A stretch of 64,000 nt of DNA, taken from NCBI RefSeq assembly GCF_010550675.1, contig NZ_JAAGOA010000002.1:186001-250000 (forward strand). The letters run 5' to 3'. A program made the position numbers and the translations under genes. Shown here piece by piece: positions 23,759-33,975 of this stretch. Positions within the stretch are counted from its first letter, which is position 1. Each line of letters opens with the position of its first letter. The stretch is from Phytoactinopolyspora halotolerans (GTDB lineage: Bacteria; Actinomycetota; Actinomycetes; Jiangellales; Jiangellaceae). The notes beneath the pieces are model-generated. The model saw only the letters and a list, made by a program, of their open reading frames with translations. It did not search any database and was not told the DNA's origin.

Positions 23759-25906
23759 ATGCTGACCAGGCTTGCTTCCGGCGTCGTACGTCGCGCCCGA
23801 CTCGTGCTCCTGCTCGGTGCCGCGGCCCTCGCCGGGGCCGTCGTCCTGGGTATGGGGGCGTTCGGGAAGCTGCAGACCGAGGGTTTCAACGATCCCGCCG
23901 CAGAGTCGTCGCTCGCTGCGGATGTCATCGACGAGCGGTTCGGCGGTTCCGCCGACCTGGTCTTCGTGCTCGATGCCGGAGCCGGGACCGTGGACGATCC
24001 GGACGTGCAGGCCGCCGGGGGTGAACTGACCGAGCAACTCGCCGCCGACCCCGGACTCGGCTGGGTGACGTCGTATTGGCAGACGGGTGCCCCGTCAATG
24101 CGATCGACCGACGGCTCGAAGGCGATGATCGTCGCCAGTCTGGCCGACGGTGAGGCGGCGACCTACATCGACGAGTACTCCGGCGCCAACGGTCCGCTTC
24201 AGGTCACCGTCGGGGGCCGGGCCGTGCTCGGCGAGGACACACCCGAGCAGGTCGGACAGGATCTGCTGACGGCCGAGATGATCGCTGTGCCGCTGATTCT
24301 CTTCTGCCTGGTCTTGGCGTTCGGTACCGTGGCCGCGGCGGTCCTTCCGCTGGTCGTGGGGGCGATCGCCATCATGGGCACGTTCGGGGAGCTGTCCATC
24401 CTGGGTGGGGTCACCGACGTGTCCGTGTTCGCCATCAACCTGACCACCGCGCTCGGCCTCGCGCTCGGCATCGACTACGCGCTGCTGATGGTCAGCCGGT
24501 ATCGCGAAGAGCTCGGACGCGGATTGGCCGTGCACGATGCGGTCGTCCGGACGGTCGCCACGGCCGGGCGCACCATCGTCTTCAGCGGGCTGGCCGTCAC
24601 CGCCGCGCTGGCGGTGCTGTTGATGTTCCCGCTGTATTTCCTGCGTTCCTTCGGCTATGCCGGCATCGGCGTGGTGGTGATCTCCGTCGTCGGTGCCGTC
24701 GTCGTGCTCCCGGCGCTGCTGGCCCTGCTGGGCACGCGCGTGAATGCGCTGCGGCTGCCCTGGGCGCGCTCGGTGACCCGGGGGAGCGAGGCGCCGTTCT
24801 GGGGTCGGCTGGCCGAACGGGTCATGCGACGGCCGATCGCGGCCGGAGGCGCGGTGACATTGCTCCTCGTGGCGGCCGCTACCCCCTTGTTGCAGATCAG
24901 TTTCGGAACCCCGGATGATCGGGTGCTGCCGGAGAGCACCGCGAGCCGCCAGGTGGGCGACGCGCTACGCACTGACTTCGCCACCAATGACACGGCGGCG
25001 ATCGAGGTGGTGACCGAGGAACCCGTCGCCGAGGATGCGCTCGCCGGCTACGGCGAGCAGCTGTCCAACCTGTCCGCGGTGGAGCGGGTGGACACCAGCG
25101 TGGGCACGTTCGTCGACGGCGCGCTGGTGCCGGACGCGCCGGTGGTCCCGGGGCTCAGCGCCGGCACGGCCGAGCGGCTCTCGGTGGTGGCCGACGTCGA
25201 TCCGAGGTCCGAGGAGGCGCGCGCCATCGTCGACGACGTGCGCGGCGTGACGCCGCCGGCGGGTGTGACGACGCTGGTGGGTGGCGAGACGGCCACCTTG
25301 GTCGACAGCCTGCGCGCGGTGAGTGACCGGTTGCCGCTTGCGGCGGCGTTGATCGTGCTGACAACCGTCGTCATCCTGTTCCTGTTCACCGGTAGCATCG
25401 TGCAGCCCATACGGGCGGTGATCAGCAACGTGCTGACGCTCGGCGCCACGCTGGGCTTGCTTGTCCTGGTGTTCCAGGAGGGGTACGGCTCGTCGCTGCT
25501 CGGATTCACCCCGGTGCCGCTGGACATGGCGATGATCGTGCTGCTGTTCTGCATCGTCTTCGGCCTGTCCACGGACTACGAGGTGTTCATGATGAGCCGG
25601 ATCAAGGAGCGGCGAGACGCCGGCGCCTCGGTGGAGGAGGCGACGGCGTACGGGCTCACCCATACCGGGCGCATCGTCACCGTCGCCGCGGCCCTCATCG
25701 CCATCGTCTTCTTCTCCTTCCTCACCAGCCAGGTCAGCTTCCTCCAGCTGTTCGGCCTGGGTGCCGGGGTGGCGATCCTGATCGATGCGACGCTGGTCCG
25801 CGGAGTGCTGGTGCCGGCGTCGATGCGCCTGCTCGGGCAGTGGTCCTGGTACTCGCCCGGTGTGCTCAAGCGCGTGCACGACCGCATCGGACTCAGCGAG
25901 GCGTGA
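23759..25906 (+). CDS. MMPL-family RND transporter
   Basis: This 715-residue membrane protein has the RND/MMPL layout: helix 1, a large extracytoplasmic loop, helices 2-6 with LGLALGIDYALLMVSRYREEL, helix 7, a second loop, and helices 8-12 with the matching FGLSTDYEVFMMSRIKERR. The Asp-Tyr pairs in both copies are the proton-relay signature. Family members export lipids, siderophores or drugs across the membrane. GAAGGA six bases before the ATG at 23759 selects this start over the ATG at 23753. Divergent TetR control is likely. Confidence 0.9.
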   Translation: MLTRLASGVVRRARLVLLLGAAALAGAVVLGMGAFGKLQTEGFNDPAAESSLAADVIDERFGGSADLVFVLDAGAGTVDDPDVQAAGGELTEQLAADPGLGWVTSYWQTGAPSMRSTDGSKAMIVASLADGEAATYIDEYSGANGPLQVTVGGRAVLGEDTPEQVGQDLLTAEMIAVPLILFCLVLAFGTVAAAVLPLVVGAIAIMGTFGELSILGGVTDVSVFAINLTTALGLALGIDYALLMVSRYREELGRGLAVHDAVVRTVATAGRTIVFSGLAVTAALAVLLMFPLYFLRSFGYAGIGVVVISVVGAVVVLPALLALLGTRVNALRLPWARSVTRGSEAPFWGRLAERVMRRPIAAGGAVTLLLVAAATPLLQISFGTPDDRVLPESTASRQVGDALRTDFATNDTAAIEVVTEEPVAEDALAGYGEQLSNLSAVERVDTSVGTFVDGALVPDAPVVPGLSAGTAERLSVVADVDPRSEEARAIVDDVRGVTPPAGVTTLVGGETATLVDSLRAVSDRLPLAAALIVLTTVVILFLFTGSIVQPIRAVISNVLTLGATLGLLVLVFQEGYGSSLLGFTPVPLDMAMIVLLFCIVFGLSTDYEVFMMSRIKERRDAGASVEEATAYGLTHTGRIVTVAAALIAIVFFSFLTSQVSFLQLFGLGAGVAILIDATLVRGVLVPASMRLLGQWSWYSPGVLKRVHDRIGLSEA

Positions 25907-25946
25907 CTCGCGCCCCAGGCCGGCTCATGCCGGCCTGGGGCGCGAG
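25907..25946. terminator. Strong bidirectional terminator hairpin
   Basis: A perfect 18-bp stem (CTCGCGCCCCAGGCCGGC and its complement) with a TCAT loop begins directly after the MMPL stop and ends 8 bases before the stop of the convergent serine hydrolase. There is no T-tract, as is usual in actinomycetes. Confidence 0.85.
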
Positions 25947-25954
25947 CTGTGAGG

Positions 25955-27496
25955 TCACGGGGCGGACTCGGTCCGGTCAGTGGACATCCACCGGTAGCGG
26001 AGCATGCCGATGGTCAGGTGCGTGACGACCAGCGCGAGTGCTCCGACGACGACGCCGGTCGCCAGCCAGCCGACATCCGGTGCCCAGAGCCTGATCAGCC
26101 TCAGGCTCGCACCGAATGAGTCGGGAAGCGCGACGCCCACGAGGTAGGCGAGCGCCAGGCCGCCCATAGTCCAGCAGGCGGTCGCGATCACGAGACCGCG
26201 CCGTGCTCCAGCTGGATTCCGCCCCCGTAGTACCTGATAGACCGGTCGTCCGATCGCACCGATGATCACCGCCAGCACGGCGACCAGGCCGCTGAGAGTG
26301 AACGCGTAGGCGGGGTCGGCAGAGATAGGCGCCGGCTCACCGCCGGCGAGGATCCGGGCGGCGTGGAGCCCGGTCGCGACCAGGGGCCAGTCCTGGAAGA
26401 AGCCGTAGATGTTCTGCAGCACGACGATGCCGAGTTCCAACTCGGGGAGCAGGACCAATGTGGCCTGGAACCCGTGCACGGCACCGCTGTGCCAGACGGT
26501 GCTGGTGCCGAGGTCGTCGTTGCGGGTGTCGACGCGCCACCCCAGCCCGTAGTCGATGGTGTCGCTGACCCGGGCAGCGCCGGTGCGCATGGTTTCGACG
26601 GACTCCGGTTCGAGTACCTGAACTGAGCGGTACACGCCGTCGTTCAGATGAACCATGGCGAAGTGCGCCAGATCCTCGACATTGCCGCCGAGATAGCCGT
26701 AGCTCTGCCCGGCTGGATCGTAGTGTGCGGGCACACGGACGGGTTGTCCGAACGCGTAGCTGTGCCCGTCGGCGAGTCGCTCGGCGGCGTCGTCGGATGT
26801 CGTGATGGCACCGGACATCTGAAGCGGGCGTACGACGTGCGTGCGCAGGTACTCGGCGAAGGGGCGGTCGGTGACGGCCTCGACCACCGCACCGAGGACC
26901 AGGTAGTTCTCGCTGGCGTACTCGAACTCCTCGCCGGGCGCCGACCGGGGTGCGACGTCACCGAGGTCCGCGATGGCGTGGCCATAGGAATCGTCGCGGT
27001 GGTCGAATCGGTCGGTGGTGCCGGTGCCTTCCGGGATGCCGCTGGTCTGCTGGAGCAGATCCCGAACCGTGACCCGTTCGGCGGCGTCGTCGTCGGCGAG
27101 GCTGAATTCCGGCAGATATGTGCGGACCGGCTCGTCGAGATCGATCTCGCCGCCTTCGACGAGCATCATCACGGCGGTCGCCGTCACGGGTTTGGCCACG
27201 GAGCCCCAGAGGAACGGGGTGTCGGTGGAGATCGGCTGGCCGTCGCCGTCCTCCCCCCATGCGCCCATGCGCACGATCGCTTCCGGCGTGACGACCGCGT
27301 AAGCCATCCCGGGCGTCTTCGTGGCTTCCATGCGCTCGTTCATGTAGGCCTCGACCTCCGCGATGGCGGCGTCGAGCGCCGCGCGGGCCGGATCGGCGTG
27401 TGCGACGCGGCCGGTGGGCGTGGCGCCGATCGCCGTGGTGAGTACGACGCCGAGCGCGAGCATGACGGCGCTGAGAGCGCGGGCCTGGGTTCTCAC
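25955..27496 (-). CDS. Exported serine hydrolase (class C beta-lactamase-like) with membrane tail
   Basis: The 513-residue protein starts with a signal sequence (about 1-34: RTQARALSAVMLALGVVLTTAIGA ending AHA in three parts), followed by a beta-lactamase/AmpH-type domain with the nucleophile in GSVAKPVT (Ser-x-x-Lys), ASENYLVLG (Tyr/Ser-x-Asn region) and HSGAVHG near the end. Three hydrophobic helices close the protein. The GTG at 27496 has GGAG nine bases upstream and gives a clean signal peptide; the ATG at 27532 would add 12 polar residues. It probably acts on peptides or esters outside the cell. It is divergent from a TetR gene across paired ACCATA/TATGGT sites. Confidence 0.82.
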   Translation of the reverse strand: MRTQARALSAVMLALGVVLTTAIGATPTGRVAHADPARAALDAAIAEVEAYMNERMEATKTPGMAYAVVTPEAIVRMGAWGEDGDGQPISTDTPFLWGSVAKPVTATAVMMLVEGGEIDLDEPVRTYLPEFSLADDDAAERVTVRDLLQQTSGIPEGTGTTDRFDHRDDSYGHAIADLGDVAPRSAPGEEFEYASENYLVLGAVVEAVTDRPFAEYLRTHVVRPLQMSGAITTSDDAAERLADGHSYAFGQPVRVPAHYDPAGQSYGYLGGNVEDLAHFAMVHLNDGVYRSVQVLEPESVETMRTGAARVSDTIDYGLGWRVDTRNDDLGTSTVWHSGAVHGFQATLVLLPELELGIVVLQNIYGFFQDWPLVATGLHAARILAGGEPAPISADPAYAFTLSGLVAVLAVIIGAIGRPVYQVLRGRNPAGARRGLVIATACWTMGGLALAYLVGVALPDSFGASLRLIRLWAPDVGWLATGVVVGALALVVTHLTIGMLRYRWMSTDRTESAP

Positions 27497-27526
27497 GATG
27501 GCAAGCTCCGGAATCGGATCGTAGGT

Positions 27527-27571
27527 AACCATATGGTTGTACGGTTTAAGGAGACCATACACTGATATGGT
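27527..27571. promoter_or_regulatory. Two ACCATA/TATGGT palindromes in divergent promoter
   Basis: AACCATATGGTT (27527-27538) is a perfect palindrome. ACCATA-6-TATGGT (27554-27571) repeats the same half-sites with a spacer. Both lie between the serine hydrolase and TetR starts, so the TetR protein probably represses both genes. The last TATGGT is 6 bases before the TetR GTG and could double as its -10 box. Confidence 0.65.
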
Positions 27572-27577
27572 TATCGC

Positions 27578-28219
27578 GTGCCTCGGGTAGCGGATCACGA
27601 CGCGCGTCGGCGTCAGATCGCGGACGCGGTGATCGGGCTAATCGCACACTCAGGATTCGACGCCGCAACGGTGGCCCGGGTCTCGCGCGAGGCCGGCGTG
27701 TCTGTCGGGTTGGTCCAGCACTACTTCCGTAGCAAGGACGACCTGCTCCTGTTCGCGTATCGCCAGGTGGTGACCGACATCAATGAGCGGGTCGCCGGAT
27801 GCCTCGCAGACGGAGAGAGAGCGCGGCGGACGATCTCGGCCGTGGTGTTCGCCAGCATGATGGAGCTGCTGCCGCTCGACCACCGCCGGAGGGGCGAGTA
27901 CCGGGTGATCCGGGCCTTCCTCGGGCGCTCAGTCGACAATCCGGCGATGTCGGCGATTGCGGGGGAAACCGTGCGCATGATCCACGCAGAGCTGGCCACG
28001 GCTGTCCGCAACGGCAAGGAGTGTGGCGAAGTGGAGCCGGCCGTGGACGAGAGCCTGGCGGCGCTGCGTATCGCGGCGCTGGTGGACGGGCTGGCCGCCC
28101 AGTATTACCAGGAACCGGATCGGTTGGTGGGTGCTCGCCCGTTGCCGGACGCGGCCGTCGAACTGCTCCGATTCTGCCTGGACGGCATCTTCACCGGTGA
28201 ATGCCGGCACTACGGCTGA
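27578..28219 (+). CDS. TetR-family regulator
   Basis: The 213-residue protein has an N-terminal TetR HTH ([23 protein letters not shown], then [24 protein letters not shown]) and a C-terminal domain of the BetI/TetR_C_6 sort. Transcription probably starts at the GTG itself. It is divergent from the exported serine hydrolase and is its likely repressor. Its 3' end overlaps the convergent membrane protein gene by 10 bases. Confidence 0.87.
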   Translation: MPRVADHDARRRQIADAVIGLIAHSGFDAATVARVSREAGVSVGLVQHYFRSKDDLLLFAYRQVVTDINERVAGCLADGERARRTISAVVFASMMELLPLDHRRRGEYRVIRAFLGRSVDNPAMSAIAGETVRMIHAELATAVRNGKECGEVEPAVDESLAALRIAALVDGLAAQYYQEPDRLVGARPLPDAAVELLRFCLDGIFTGECRHYG

Positions 28220-28701
28220 GCGCGTCCCTCGCGGTGTCGCGATTCTTCGATGCGGCGCGCCATGGACATCTCCACGCCCAGTAAGCCGATGTAGGTGAGA
28301 GACGCGGCGAACGGGCAGAGTATCCAGGCGGCTCCCTCGGGCAACGCGGCCGCCGCGAGCCAGGTGACGCCGACGGCGGATGCGATGGAGACGAGGCTCA
28401 GGGAGCTGCCCAGCGCCACCACCTCCGCGCTTTCTTGATCGCTTGGCTTGCGCTTGAACCCGCGTGTGATCGCGGTCTCGATCACGGCGAAGCTGCCGAC
28501 CGCGCCGACGATGAAGAGCAAGACCTGCTCCGGTTCGGGTTGTGCGTGGATCGCGGAGACCATCGCCAGCGTGCTGGTGATCATCACCGAGTAGCCGTAG
28601 GCGCCGGCGTTGATGCGCAGGGAGAGTCGTAACTCGCTGGTGTAGAGGCGGCCGAACGGCTTTCGCGATCGGCTGCCCTGTGTTGACCCTCGTGTCGCCA
28701 T
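28210..28701 (-). CDS. Four-helix membrane protein, unknown function
   Basis: This 163-residue protein has a basic N-terminus ([18 protein letters not shown]) and four hydrophobic helices ([73 protein letters not shown]). GGAAGG upstream supports the ATG at 28701. No named family is recognised. It sits between a convergent TetR gene and the clpB promoter region. Confidence 0.65.
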   Translation of the reverse strand: MATRGSTQGSRSRKPFGRLYTSELRLSLRINAGAYGYSVMITSTLAMVSAIHAQPEPEQVLLFIVGAVGSFAVIETAITRGFKRKPSDQESAEVVALGSSLSLVSIASAVGVTWLAAAALPEGAAWILCPFAASLTYIGLLGVEMSMARRIEESRHREGRAQP

Positions 28702-28834
28702 CGTCGCCAACCTTCCGTGTCGCCGCGCCCATCGATCTCGCGGATCCCGTGTCAGCGATATAGCGACGCAGTACCCGCGCCGAGGTGAAGCAAACCGCTG
28801 GGGCCGGTGGTGGTGATCTGCGGCATGAGGCATA

Positions 28835-28855
28835 CTTGAGTGGAATAGACTCAAC
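28835..28855. promoter_or_regulatory. HAIR element (HspR operator) upstream of clpB
   Basis: CTTGAGT-N7-ACTCAAC matches the HspR-associated inverted repeat (CTTGAGT-N7-ACTCAAG) at 13 of 14 arm positions. It lies 100 bases before the clpB start. HspR represses clpB and dnaK operons in actinobacteria, so heat or protein damage would induce this clpB. Confidence 0.9.
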
Positions 28856-28954
28856 TTTGCCCTCGTTGAGGTGAACGGTAGAACCTGAGGAGTGCAGCCT
28901 CGTCCCTGCTCATCACCGATGCCGGGAGAGGCTCTGGGGAGAACTGGGAGAGGA

Positions 28955-31540
28955 ATGAACGACCAGCTCACTACAAAGGCACAGGAAGCCCTGTCGGTGG
29001 CCGTGCGCACGGCCGCAACCGCAGGCAACCCTGCGGTCGAGCCGATCCATCTGCTGCGTGCGCTCCTGATCCAGTCCGAGGGTCTGACGGGTCCGCTGCT
29101 CGAAGCGGTCGACGTGGATCTCACGGCGCTGCGCTCCGACGTGGACGCCGCCTTCGCCGCGCTGCCGTCCGCCTCCGGCTCCACCGTCGCCTCGCCCAAT
29201 CTCGGCCGGTCCACGTACGCGGTGCTGTCCCACGCCGGTGAGGTGGCGCGGGAGCTGGAAGACCAGTACATCTCCACCGAGCATCTGCTGGTGGGGCTGG
29301 CGCATGTCGAGTCGCCGGTGCGTGAGCTGCTGAACAAGCACGGCGCCACGGCGGAGAAGATCCGCGCGGCCTTCACCGAGGTACGGGGGTCCGCCCGCGT
29401 CACCACCCCCGATCCAGAGGGCACGTACGACGCGCTGAACAAGTACGGCGTCGATCTGACCGAACGTGCCCGGGACGGCAAGATCGACCCGGTCATCGGG
29501 CGTGACTCGGAGATCCGCCGTGTCGTCCAGGTGCTCTCCCGGCGGACCAAGAACAACCCGGTGCTCATCGGTGAGCCCGGTGTCGGTAAGACCGCCGTCG
29601 TCGAGGGTCTGGCGCAGCGCATCGTCGCCGGTGACGTGCCGGAGTCGCTGCGCGGGAAGCGCCTGGTGGCGCTCGACATCGGCGCGATGCTGGCCGGCGC
29701 GAAGTACCGCGGCGAGTTCGAGGAGCGGCTCAAGGCCGTCCTGGACGAGATCAAGGCGAGTGACGGGCAGATCGTGACGTTCATCGACGAGCTGCACACC
29801 GTGGTGGGGGCAGGCGCCGGCGGTGACTCCGCGATGGACGCCGGCAACATGCTCAAGCCGATGCTGGCCCGTGGTGAGCTGCGTATGGTCGGCGCCACCA
29901 CTCTGGACGAGTACCGCGAGCGGGTGGAGAAGGACCCGGCCCTCGAGCGCCGCTTCCAGCAGGTCTACGTCGGAGAGCCCAGCGTCGAGGACACGGTGGC
30001 CATCCTGCGCGGGCTCAAGGAGCGCTACGAGGCGCACCACAAGGTGCAGATCGCGGACGCCGGTCTGGTCGCCGCCGCGACGCTGTCCAACCGGTACATC
30101 ACCGGCCGGCAGCTTCCGGACAAGGCGATCGACCTGGTGGATGAGGCCGCGTCCCGGCTACGGATGGAGATCGACTCGTCGCCGGTCGAGATCGACTCGC
30201 TGCGGCGTCAGGTCGACCGGCTGAAGATGGAAGAGCTGGCGCTGGAGAAGGAGGCGGACCAGCCGTCCAAGGAGCGCCTGGCGGCACTGCGGGCCGAACT
30301 GGCCGACCGCGAGGAGGAGCTGCGCGGCCTGGAGGCCCGATGGGAGCAGGAGAAGGGCAGCCTGAACCGGGTCGGCGCGCTGAAGGAACAGATCGACGAG
30401 CTGCGCGGCCAGGCCGAACGATCCCAGCGCGAGGGTGACCTCGCCGGCGCCAGCGAGATCCTCTACGGCCGCATCCCTCAGCTGGAGAAGGAGCTGGCCG
30501 CCGCGACCGAGGTGGCGGAGAGCCCGACCGCAGAGACGATGGTGAAGGAAGAGGTCGGCCCGGACGACATCGCCGACGTGGTGGCCGCATGGACGGGTAT
30601 CCCGGCCGGGCGGCTGCTCGAGGGGGAGACCGGGAAGCTGCTGCGCATGGAGGAGGAGCTCGGCCGTCGCGTCGTCGGGCAGGAGAAGGCCGTCTCCGCG
30701 GTGTCGGATGCGGTGCGCCGCGCCCGGGCCGGAGTGTCCGACCCGGACCGGCCGACCGGAACGTTCCTCTTCCTTGGGCCGACGGGCGTGGGGAAGACGG
30801 AGCTGGCCAAGGCGCTGGCCGACTTCCTCTTCGACGACGAGCGGGCGATGGTCCGTATCGACATGAGCGAGTACAGCGAGAAGCACAGCGTGGCCCGGCT
30901 GGTCGGTGCCCCTCCGGGATACGTCGGATACGAGGAGGGTGGCCAGCTCACCGAGTCGGTGCGACGCCGCCCGTACTCGGTCATCCTGTTCGATGAGGTG
31001 GAGAAGGCCCATCCCGAGGTCTTCGACATCCTGCTCCAGGTGTTCGACGACGGTCGGCTCACCGATGGGCAGGGGCACACGGTGGACTTCCGGAACACCA
31101 TTCTGATCCTCACCTCCAACCTGGGTTCGGCGTACCTGGCCGATCCGGCGCTGGAGGAGGAGGCCAAGGAGAAGGCGGTCATGGAAGTCGTGCGGAGCTC
31201 GTTCAAGCCTGAGTTCCTCAACCGGCTGGACGACATCGTCATGTTCGCTCCGCTCGGCAGCACGGAGCTGTCCCGGATCGTCGACCTGCTGGTGGACAAG
31301 CTCGCCGATCGACTTGCCGACCGGAGGCTGGTCCTGCAGGTCAGCGACGGTGCCAGGGAATGGCTCGCGCTTACCGGCTACGACCCGGTCTACGGCGCGC
31401 GACCGCTGCGCCGGCTGGTCGAGACGGCGATCGGGGATCGGCTGGCCCGCGCGATCCTTGCCGGTGACATCCGCGACGGCGACACCGTCGACGTCGACCT
31501 GGATGAAGGCGCGGACCAACTCACCGTCAGGCCCGCCTAG
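28955..31540 (+). CDS. clpB: ClpB disaggregase chaperone
   Basis: The 861-residue Hsp100 ATPase works with DnaK to pull apart protein aggregates. Domains in order: a Clp N repeat domain (1-145), AAA-1 with GEPGVGKT near 206 and a Walker B ending FIDE, the coiled-coil middle domain (about 400-525) that marks ClpB rather than ClpC, AAA-2 with GPTGVGKT near 608, and the C-terminal D2 small domain. There is no ClpP-binding loop or UVR motif. GGGAGAGGA precedes the ATG at 28955. The HAIR site upstream shows HspR control. The 3' end overlaps a convergent gene by 4 bases. Confidence 0.97.
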   Translation: MNDQLTTKAQEALSVAVRTAATAGNPAVEPIHLLRALLIQSEGLTGPLLEAVDVDLTALRSDVDAAFAALPSASGSTVASPNLGRSTYAVLSHAGEVARELEDQYISTEHLLVGLAHVESPVRELLNKHGATAEKIRAAFTEVRGSARVTTPDPEGTYDALNKYGVDLTERARDGKIDPVIGRDSEIRRVVQVLSRRTKNNPVLIGEPGVGKTAVVEGLAQRIVAGDVPESLRGKRLVALDIGAMLAGAKYRGEFEERLKAVLDEIKASDGQIVTFIDELHTVVGAGAGGDSAMDAGNMLKPMLARGELRMVGATTLDEYRERVEKDPALERRFQQVYVGEPSVEDTVAILRGLKERYEAHHKVQIADAGLVAAATLSNRYITGRQLPDKAIDLVDEAASRLRMEIDSSPVEIDSLRRQVDRLKMEELALEKEADQPSKERLAALRAELADREEELRGLEARWEQEKGSLNRVGALKEQIDELRGQAERSQREGDLAGASEILYGRIPQLEKELAAATEVAESPTAETMVKEEVGPDDIADVVAAWTGIPAGRLLEGETGKLLRMEEELGRRVVGQEKAVSAVSDAVRRARAGVSDPDRPTGTFLFLGPTGVGKTELAKALADFLFDDERAMVRIDMSEYSEKHSVARLVGAPPGYVGYEEGGQLTESVRRRPYSVILFDEVEKAHPEVFDILLQVFDDGRLTDGQGHTVDFRNTILILTSNLGSAYLADPALEEEAKEKAVMEVVRSSFKPEFLNRLDDIVMFAPLGSTELSRIVDLLVDKLADRLADRRLVLQVSDGAREWLALTGYDPVYGARPLRRLVETAIGDRLARAILAGDIRDGDTVDVDLDEGADQLTVRPA

Positions 31541-32451
31541 CGCGCAACTGGAGCTCCGGCGACGCTCGGCTGGTGGGCGACGCCGGAGCCGTCGGCCGGC
31601 GCGGTCGCCGTGATCCGGTCCATGAAGCCCGAGACGAGCGTGGCGATATCGGCCAGGTGTTCCTCGAGTGCGAAATGACCGGTCTCGAACAGGTGCAGTT
31701 CGGCACCGGGAAGGTCGCGCAGGTAGGCGCGGGCGCCGTCGGCGGTGAAGAACGGGTCGCGGCTGCCCCACACGATGAGCGTGGGCGGACGGTGCTCGCG
31801 GAGCCAGGCTTGCCACTGCGGGTACAGGGCCACGTTGGTCCGGTAGTCGAGCGCTAGGGCCACCTGGGCGTCCGCCCGTCCCGGCCGGTCGAGAAAGTGC
31901 TGGTCGAGCGTCCACGCGCTGGGATCGACGAGCGACGGATCCGCGGTGCCCTCCTCGTACTGGCTGCGCGTGGTGGACTCCGCCAAGAGGGTGGTCCGGA
32001 TCTCGTCGGCCGTGGCGGTGTGGATGGTCGTGCGGGCCAGGTCGGAAAGGCCGTCGTCGTAGGCGTTGGCGTTCTGCACGATCAGGCCCGCGATCCGGTC
32101 GGGATCGCGGGTGGCCAGGCGGAAGCCGACCGGCGCGCCGAAGTCGAACATGTAGAGCACGAACCTGTCCAGGCCCAGCTCTCGGGTGAACCCTTCCGTC
32201 ACGTCGGCGAGCCGGTCGAACGTGTAACTGAATCCGTCGGGAGTCTCGGTGTGGCCGAACCCGGGATAATCCGGCGCGATCATCCGGTATCGGTCGCCTA
32301 AGGCGTCCATCAGCCGTCGGTACTGGTGCGATCCGGTCGGGAAGCCGTGCAGCAGGAGCAGCGGCAGGCCGCCGGCAGGCCCGGTTTCCCGGTAGAAGAC
32401 CCGGACGCCGTCGACGTTCACGTAGCGGTGTGCGATGGCAGGAGCCGTCAT
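31537..32451 (-). CDS. Alpha/beta hydrolase, epoxide hydrolase/dehalogenase type
   Basis: This 304-residue enzyme has [15 protein letters not shown] (HGxP oxyanion motif), a nucleophile elbow YMFDFGAP where the nucleophile is Asp rather than Ser, GSRDPFF for the acid and TGHFALEE for the His. An Asp nucleophile indicates epoxide hydrolase or haloalkane dehalogenase chemistry rather than an esterase. It is divergent from a CGNR regulator with GCATTAG/CTAATGC half-sites between them, which suggests the regulator controls it. Confidence 0.82.
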   Translation of the reverse strand: MTAPAIAHRYVNVDGVRVFYRETGPAGGLPLLLLHGFPTGSHQYRRLMDALGDRYRMIAPDYPGFGHTETPDGFSYTFDRLADVTEGFTRELGLDRFVLYMFDFGAPVGFRLATRDPDRIAGLIVQNANAYDDGLSDLARTTIHTATADEIRTTLLAESTTRSQYEEGTADPSLVDPSAWTLDQHFLDRPGRADAQVALALDYRTNVALYPQWQAWLREHRPPTLIVWGSRDPFFTADGARAYLRDLPGAELHLFETGHFALEEHLADIATLVSGFMDRITATAPADGSGVAHQPSVAGAPVAR

Positions 32452-32477
32452 GTCACATGCCTTTCGTCAAGGAAGAT

Positions 32478-32530
32478 GCATTAGAGGCTAGAGTTGCCAT
32501 GCCTAATGCGTCAAGATGGCGATGTATCAT
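32478..32530. promoter_or_regulatory. Divergent promoter with GCATTAG/CTAATGC repeat
   Basis: GCATTAG (32478-32484) and CTAATGC (32503-32509) are exact inverted repeats 18 bases apart in an A+T-rich gap between the hydrolase and the CGNR gene. TATCAT (32525-32530) lies 8 bases before the ATG at 32539 and fits a leaderless -10 box. Confidence 0.45.
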
Positions 32531-32538
32531 TAGCGGTG

Positions 32539-33087
32539 ATGCTGACCGGTGAGCACCTCGCAATCGATCTGGTGAATACCAGGTCATCGACGCCCGATGG
32601 AGAACACGACGTCCTCGCGTCGGCACAGGAATTCGAGGGATGGCTGGCCGCGGAGTCAGATCGGCTCGTGCCGCCGAAGGCGCCGCTGACGATGCCGGAG
32701 CTGGCCGCTGTGCGGGAGCTGCGGCGTCACATCGAGACGGCGATCGACGACGTCCGGCACGGCCGGAATGTATCGGCAGGCGTGCTGGAGGCGATCAACG
32801 ACGCCGCTCAGCGCGCACCGTCATTCGTGCAGCTGACGCTGAAGGACGGCAAGCCGACCGCAGGGACCGCACGAGCCGGCAACGAGCTCGACAAAATCGT
32901 CGCGCAGCTGGCCGAGGCTGCGGTCAGCCTGCTCGCCGACCCCAAGGCGGGCACGATCCGCACCTGCGAGGGGCCGGGATGCCGCATGATCTTCCTACCG
33001 GCGCACCCCAGACGACGCTGGTGTTCACCTGAGCTGTGCGGGAACCGGGTCCGGGTCGCCCGGTACTACCAACGTCACAAGGGCTGA
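32539..33087 (+). CDS. CGNR zinc-finger regulator (ABATE-domain protein)
   Basis: This 182-residue protein has the N-terminal stress-induced regulator (ABATE) domain starting LTGEHLAIDLVNTR and a C-terminal CGNR zinc finger: CEGPGCRMIFL ... RRRWCSPELCGNRVRVARYY, giving four Cys ligands and the Cys-Gly-Asn-Arg signature. The ATG at 32539 matches the normal family start; in-frame codons at 32494 and 32506 would add unrelated residues. It probably binds DNA and controls the divergent hydrolase. Confidence 0.85.
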   Translation: MLTGEHLAIDLVNTRSSTPDGEHDVLASAQEFEGWLAAESDRLVPPKAPLTMPELAAVRELRRHIETAIDDVRHGRNVSAGVLEAINDAAQRAPSFVQLTLKDGKPTAGTARAGNELDKIVAQLAEAAVSLLADPKAGTIRTCEGPGCRMIFLPAHPRRRWCSPELCGNRVRVARYYQRHKG

Positions 33088-33151
33088 GCCCGGTGAGCAC
33101 CGGACGGCCGGCCGCACCATGACCGGTCTGAAAAGTCGATGATCATGGGCC

Positions 33152-33928
33152 TTAAGAGGGTGACCCGGAGCGGCCGAGGCGCCAGTAGCCGTAGGCGTGG
33201 ATGTCGGATCGTGCGACGCCGCGCTCCGACCCGGCGAGCCGGCGGATGGCCCGCACCTCCGAAGTCTCGCCGGCCACCCACACCTCCACCCGGCCGTCCG
33301 GCCAGGTCAGTTCGCGGACGGACCGTTCGAGCGCACCGGTGCTGCCGGCGGGCGTGCCGTCCCGATGTAGCCAGTGCAGATGGAGGTCGGCTTCGGTGCG
33401 CAGCGGTTGCTGCTCCCCGGCGTCGGCCACCTCGACGAACGCGTGCACGCGTAGGCCGGCCGGTGCGACCTCAAGAAGCGCCGCGACGGCAGGCAGCCCG
33501 GTCTCGTCGCTGGCGATCACCAAAGCGTCGCCGTCGAACGACGGAACGGCATGCGGCCGCGGGCCGGTGAACGGGATGGTGGCGCCGGGTGCGGCGGCCA
33601 TCGCCCACCGCACGAACGGCCCGTCACCGTGCAGGACGACGTCGATGTCCAGTCGGCCGCTCTCGTCGTCGTACCGGCGAATGGTGTAAGTGCGGCTCGG
33701 CGGGCGGGCGCCGCTGGTGGCACCGGTGGCGACGTCGGCAGGCGGGCTGAGTCGTACGACCTGGTTCGGGCAGTCCGGATCGACGGGGAGATGCGGGACG
33801 TCGATCTCGGCGGTGAGCCGGAGCATCTTCGGGGTCACCGGCTCTTTGCCGATCACGCGTAGGAGCCCGCTGGTCTGCCGGGTGTCGGTCCCGGTCGCCT
33901 GTCGCATCTGCACCACGCATTGGAGCAT
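33152..33928 (-). CDS. Siderophore-interacting protein (FAD-binding ferric reductase)
   Basis: The 258-residue protein has the SIP family order: an FAD-binding beta-barrel with SRTYTIRRYD, then VLHGDGPFVRWAMAAAPG and a C-terminal NAD(P)H-binding half with VIASDETGLPAVAALLE and VWVAGETSEVRAIRR. Family members such as ViuB reduce ferric siderophores in the cytoplasm to free iron. No siderophore biosynthesis gene is close. The start is uncertain: the ATG at 33928 or the one at 33907 are both possible. Confidence 0.85.
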   Translation of the reverse strand: MLQCVVQMRQATGTDTRQTSGLLRVIGKEPVTPKMLRLTAEIDVPHLPVDPDCPNQVVRLSPPADVATGATSGARPPSRTYTIRRYDDESGRLDIDVVLHGDGPFVRWAMAAAPGATIPFTGPRPHAVPSFDGDALVIASDETGLPAVAALLEVAPAGLRVHAFVEVADAGEQQPLRTEADLHLHWLHRDGTPAGSTGALERSVRELTWPDGRVEVWVAGETSEVRAIRRLAGSERGVARSDIHAYGYWRLGRSGSPS

Positions 33929-33975
33929 AGCCACTGGGGAGTAAACCGTCCCAGGTGTGGCACCCTTCAAGGGCG

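Noticed and set aside
28702-29901. N-terminal extension of the membrane protein at 28210 across clpB
   Set aside because: The extension is Ser/Arg-rich antisense clpB sequence; a ribosome site and ATG at 28701 give a normal membrane protein.
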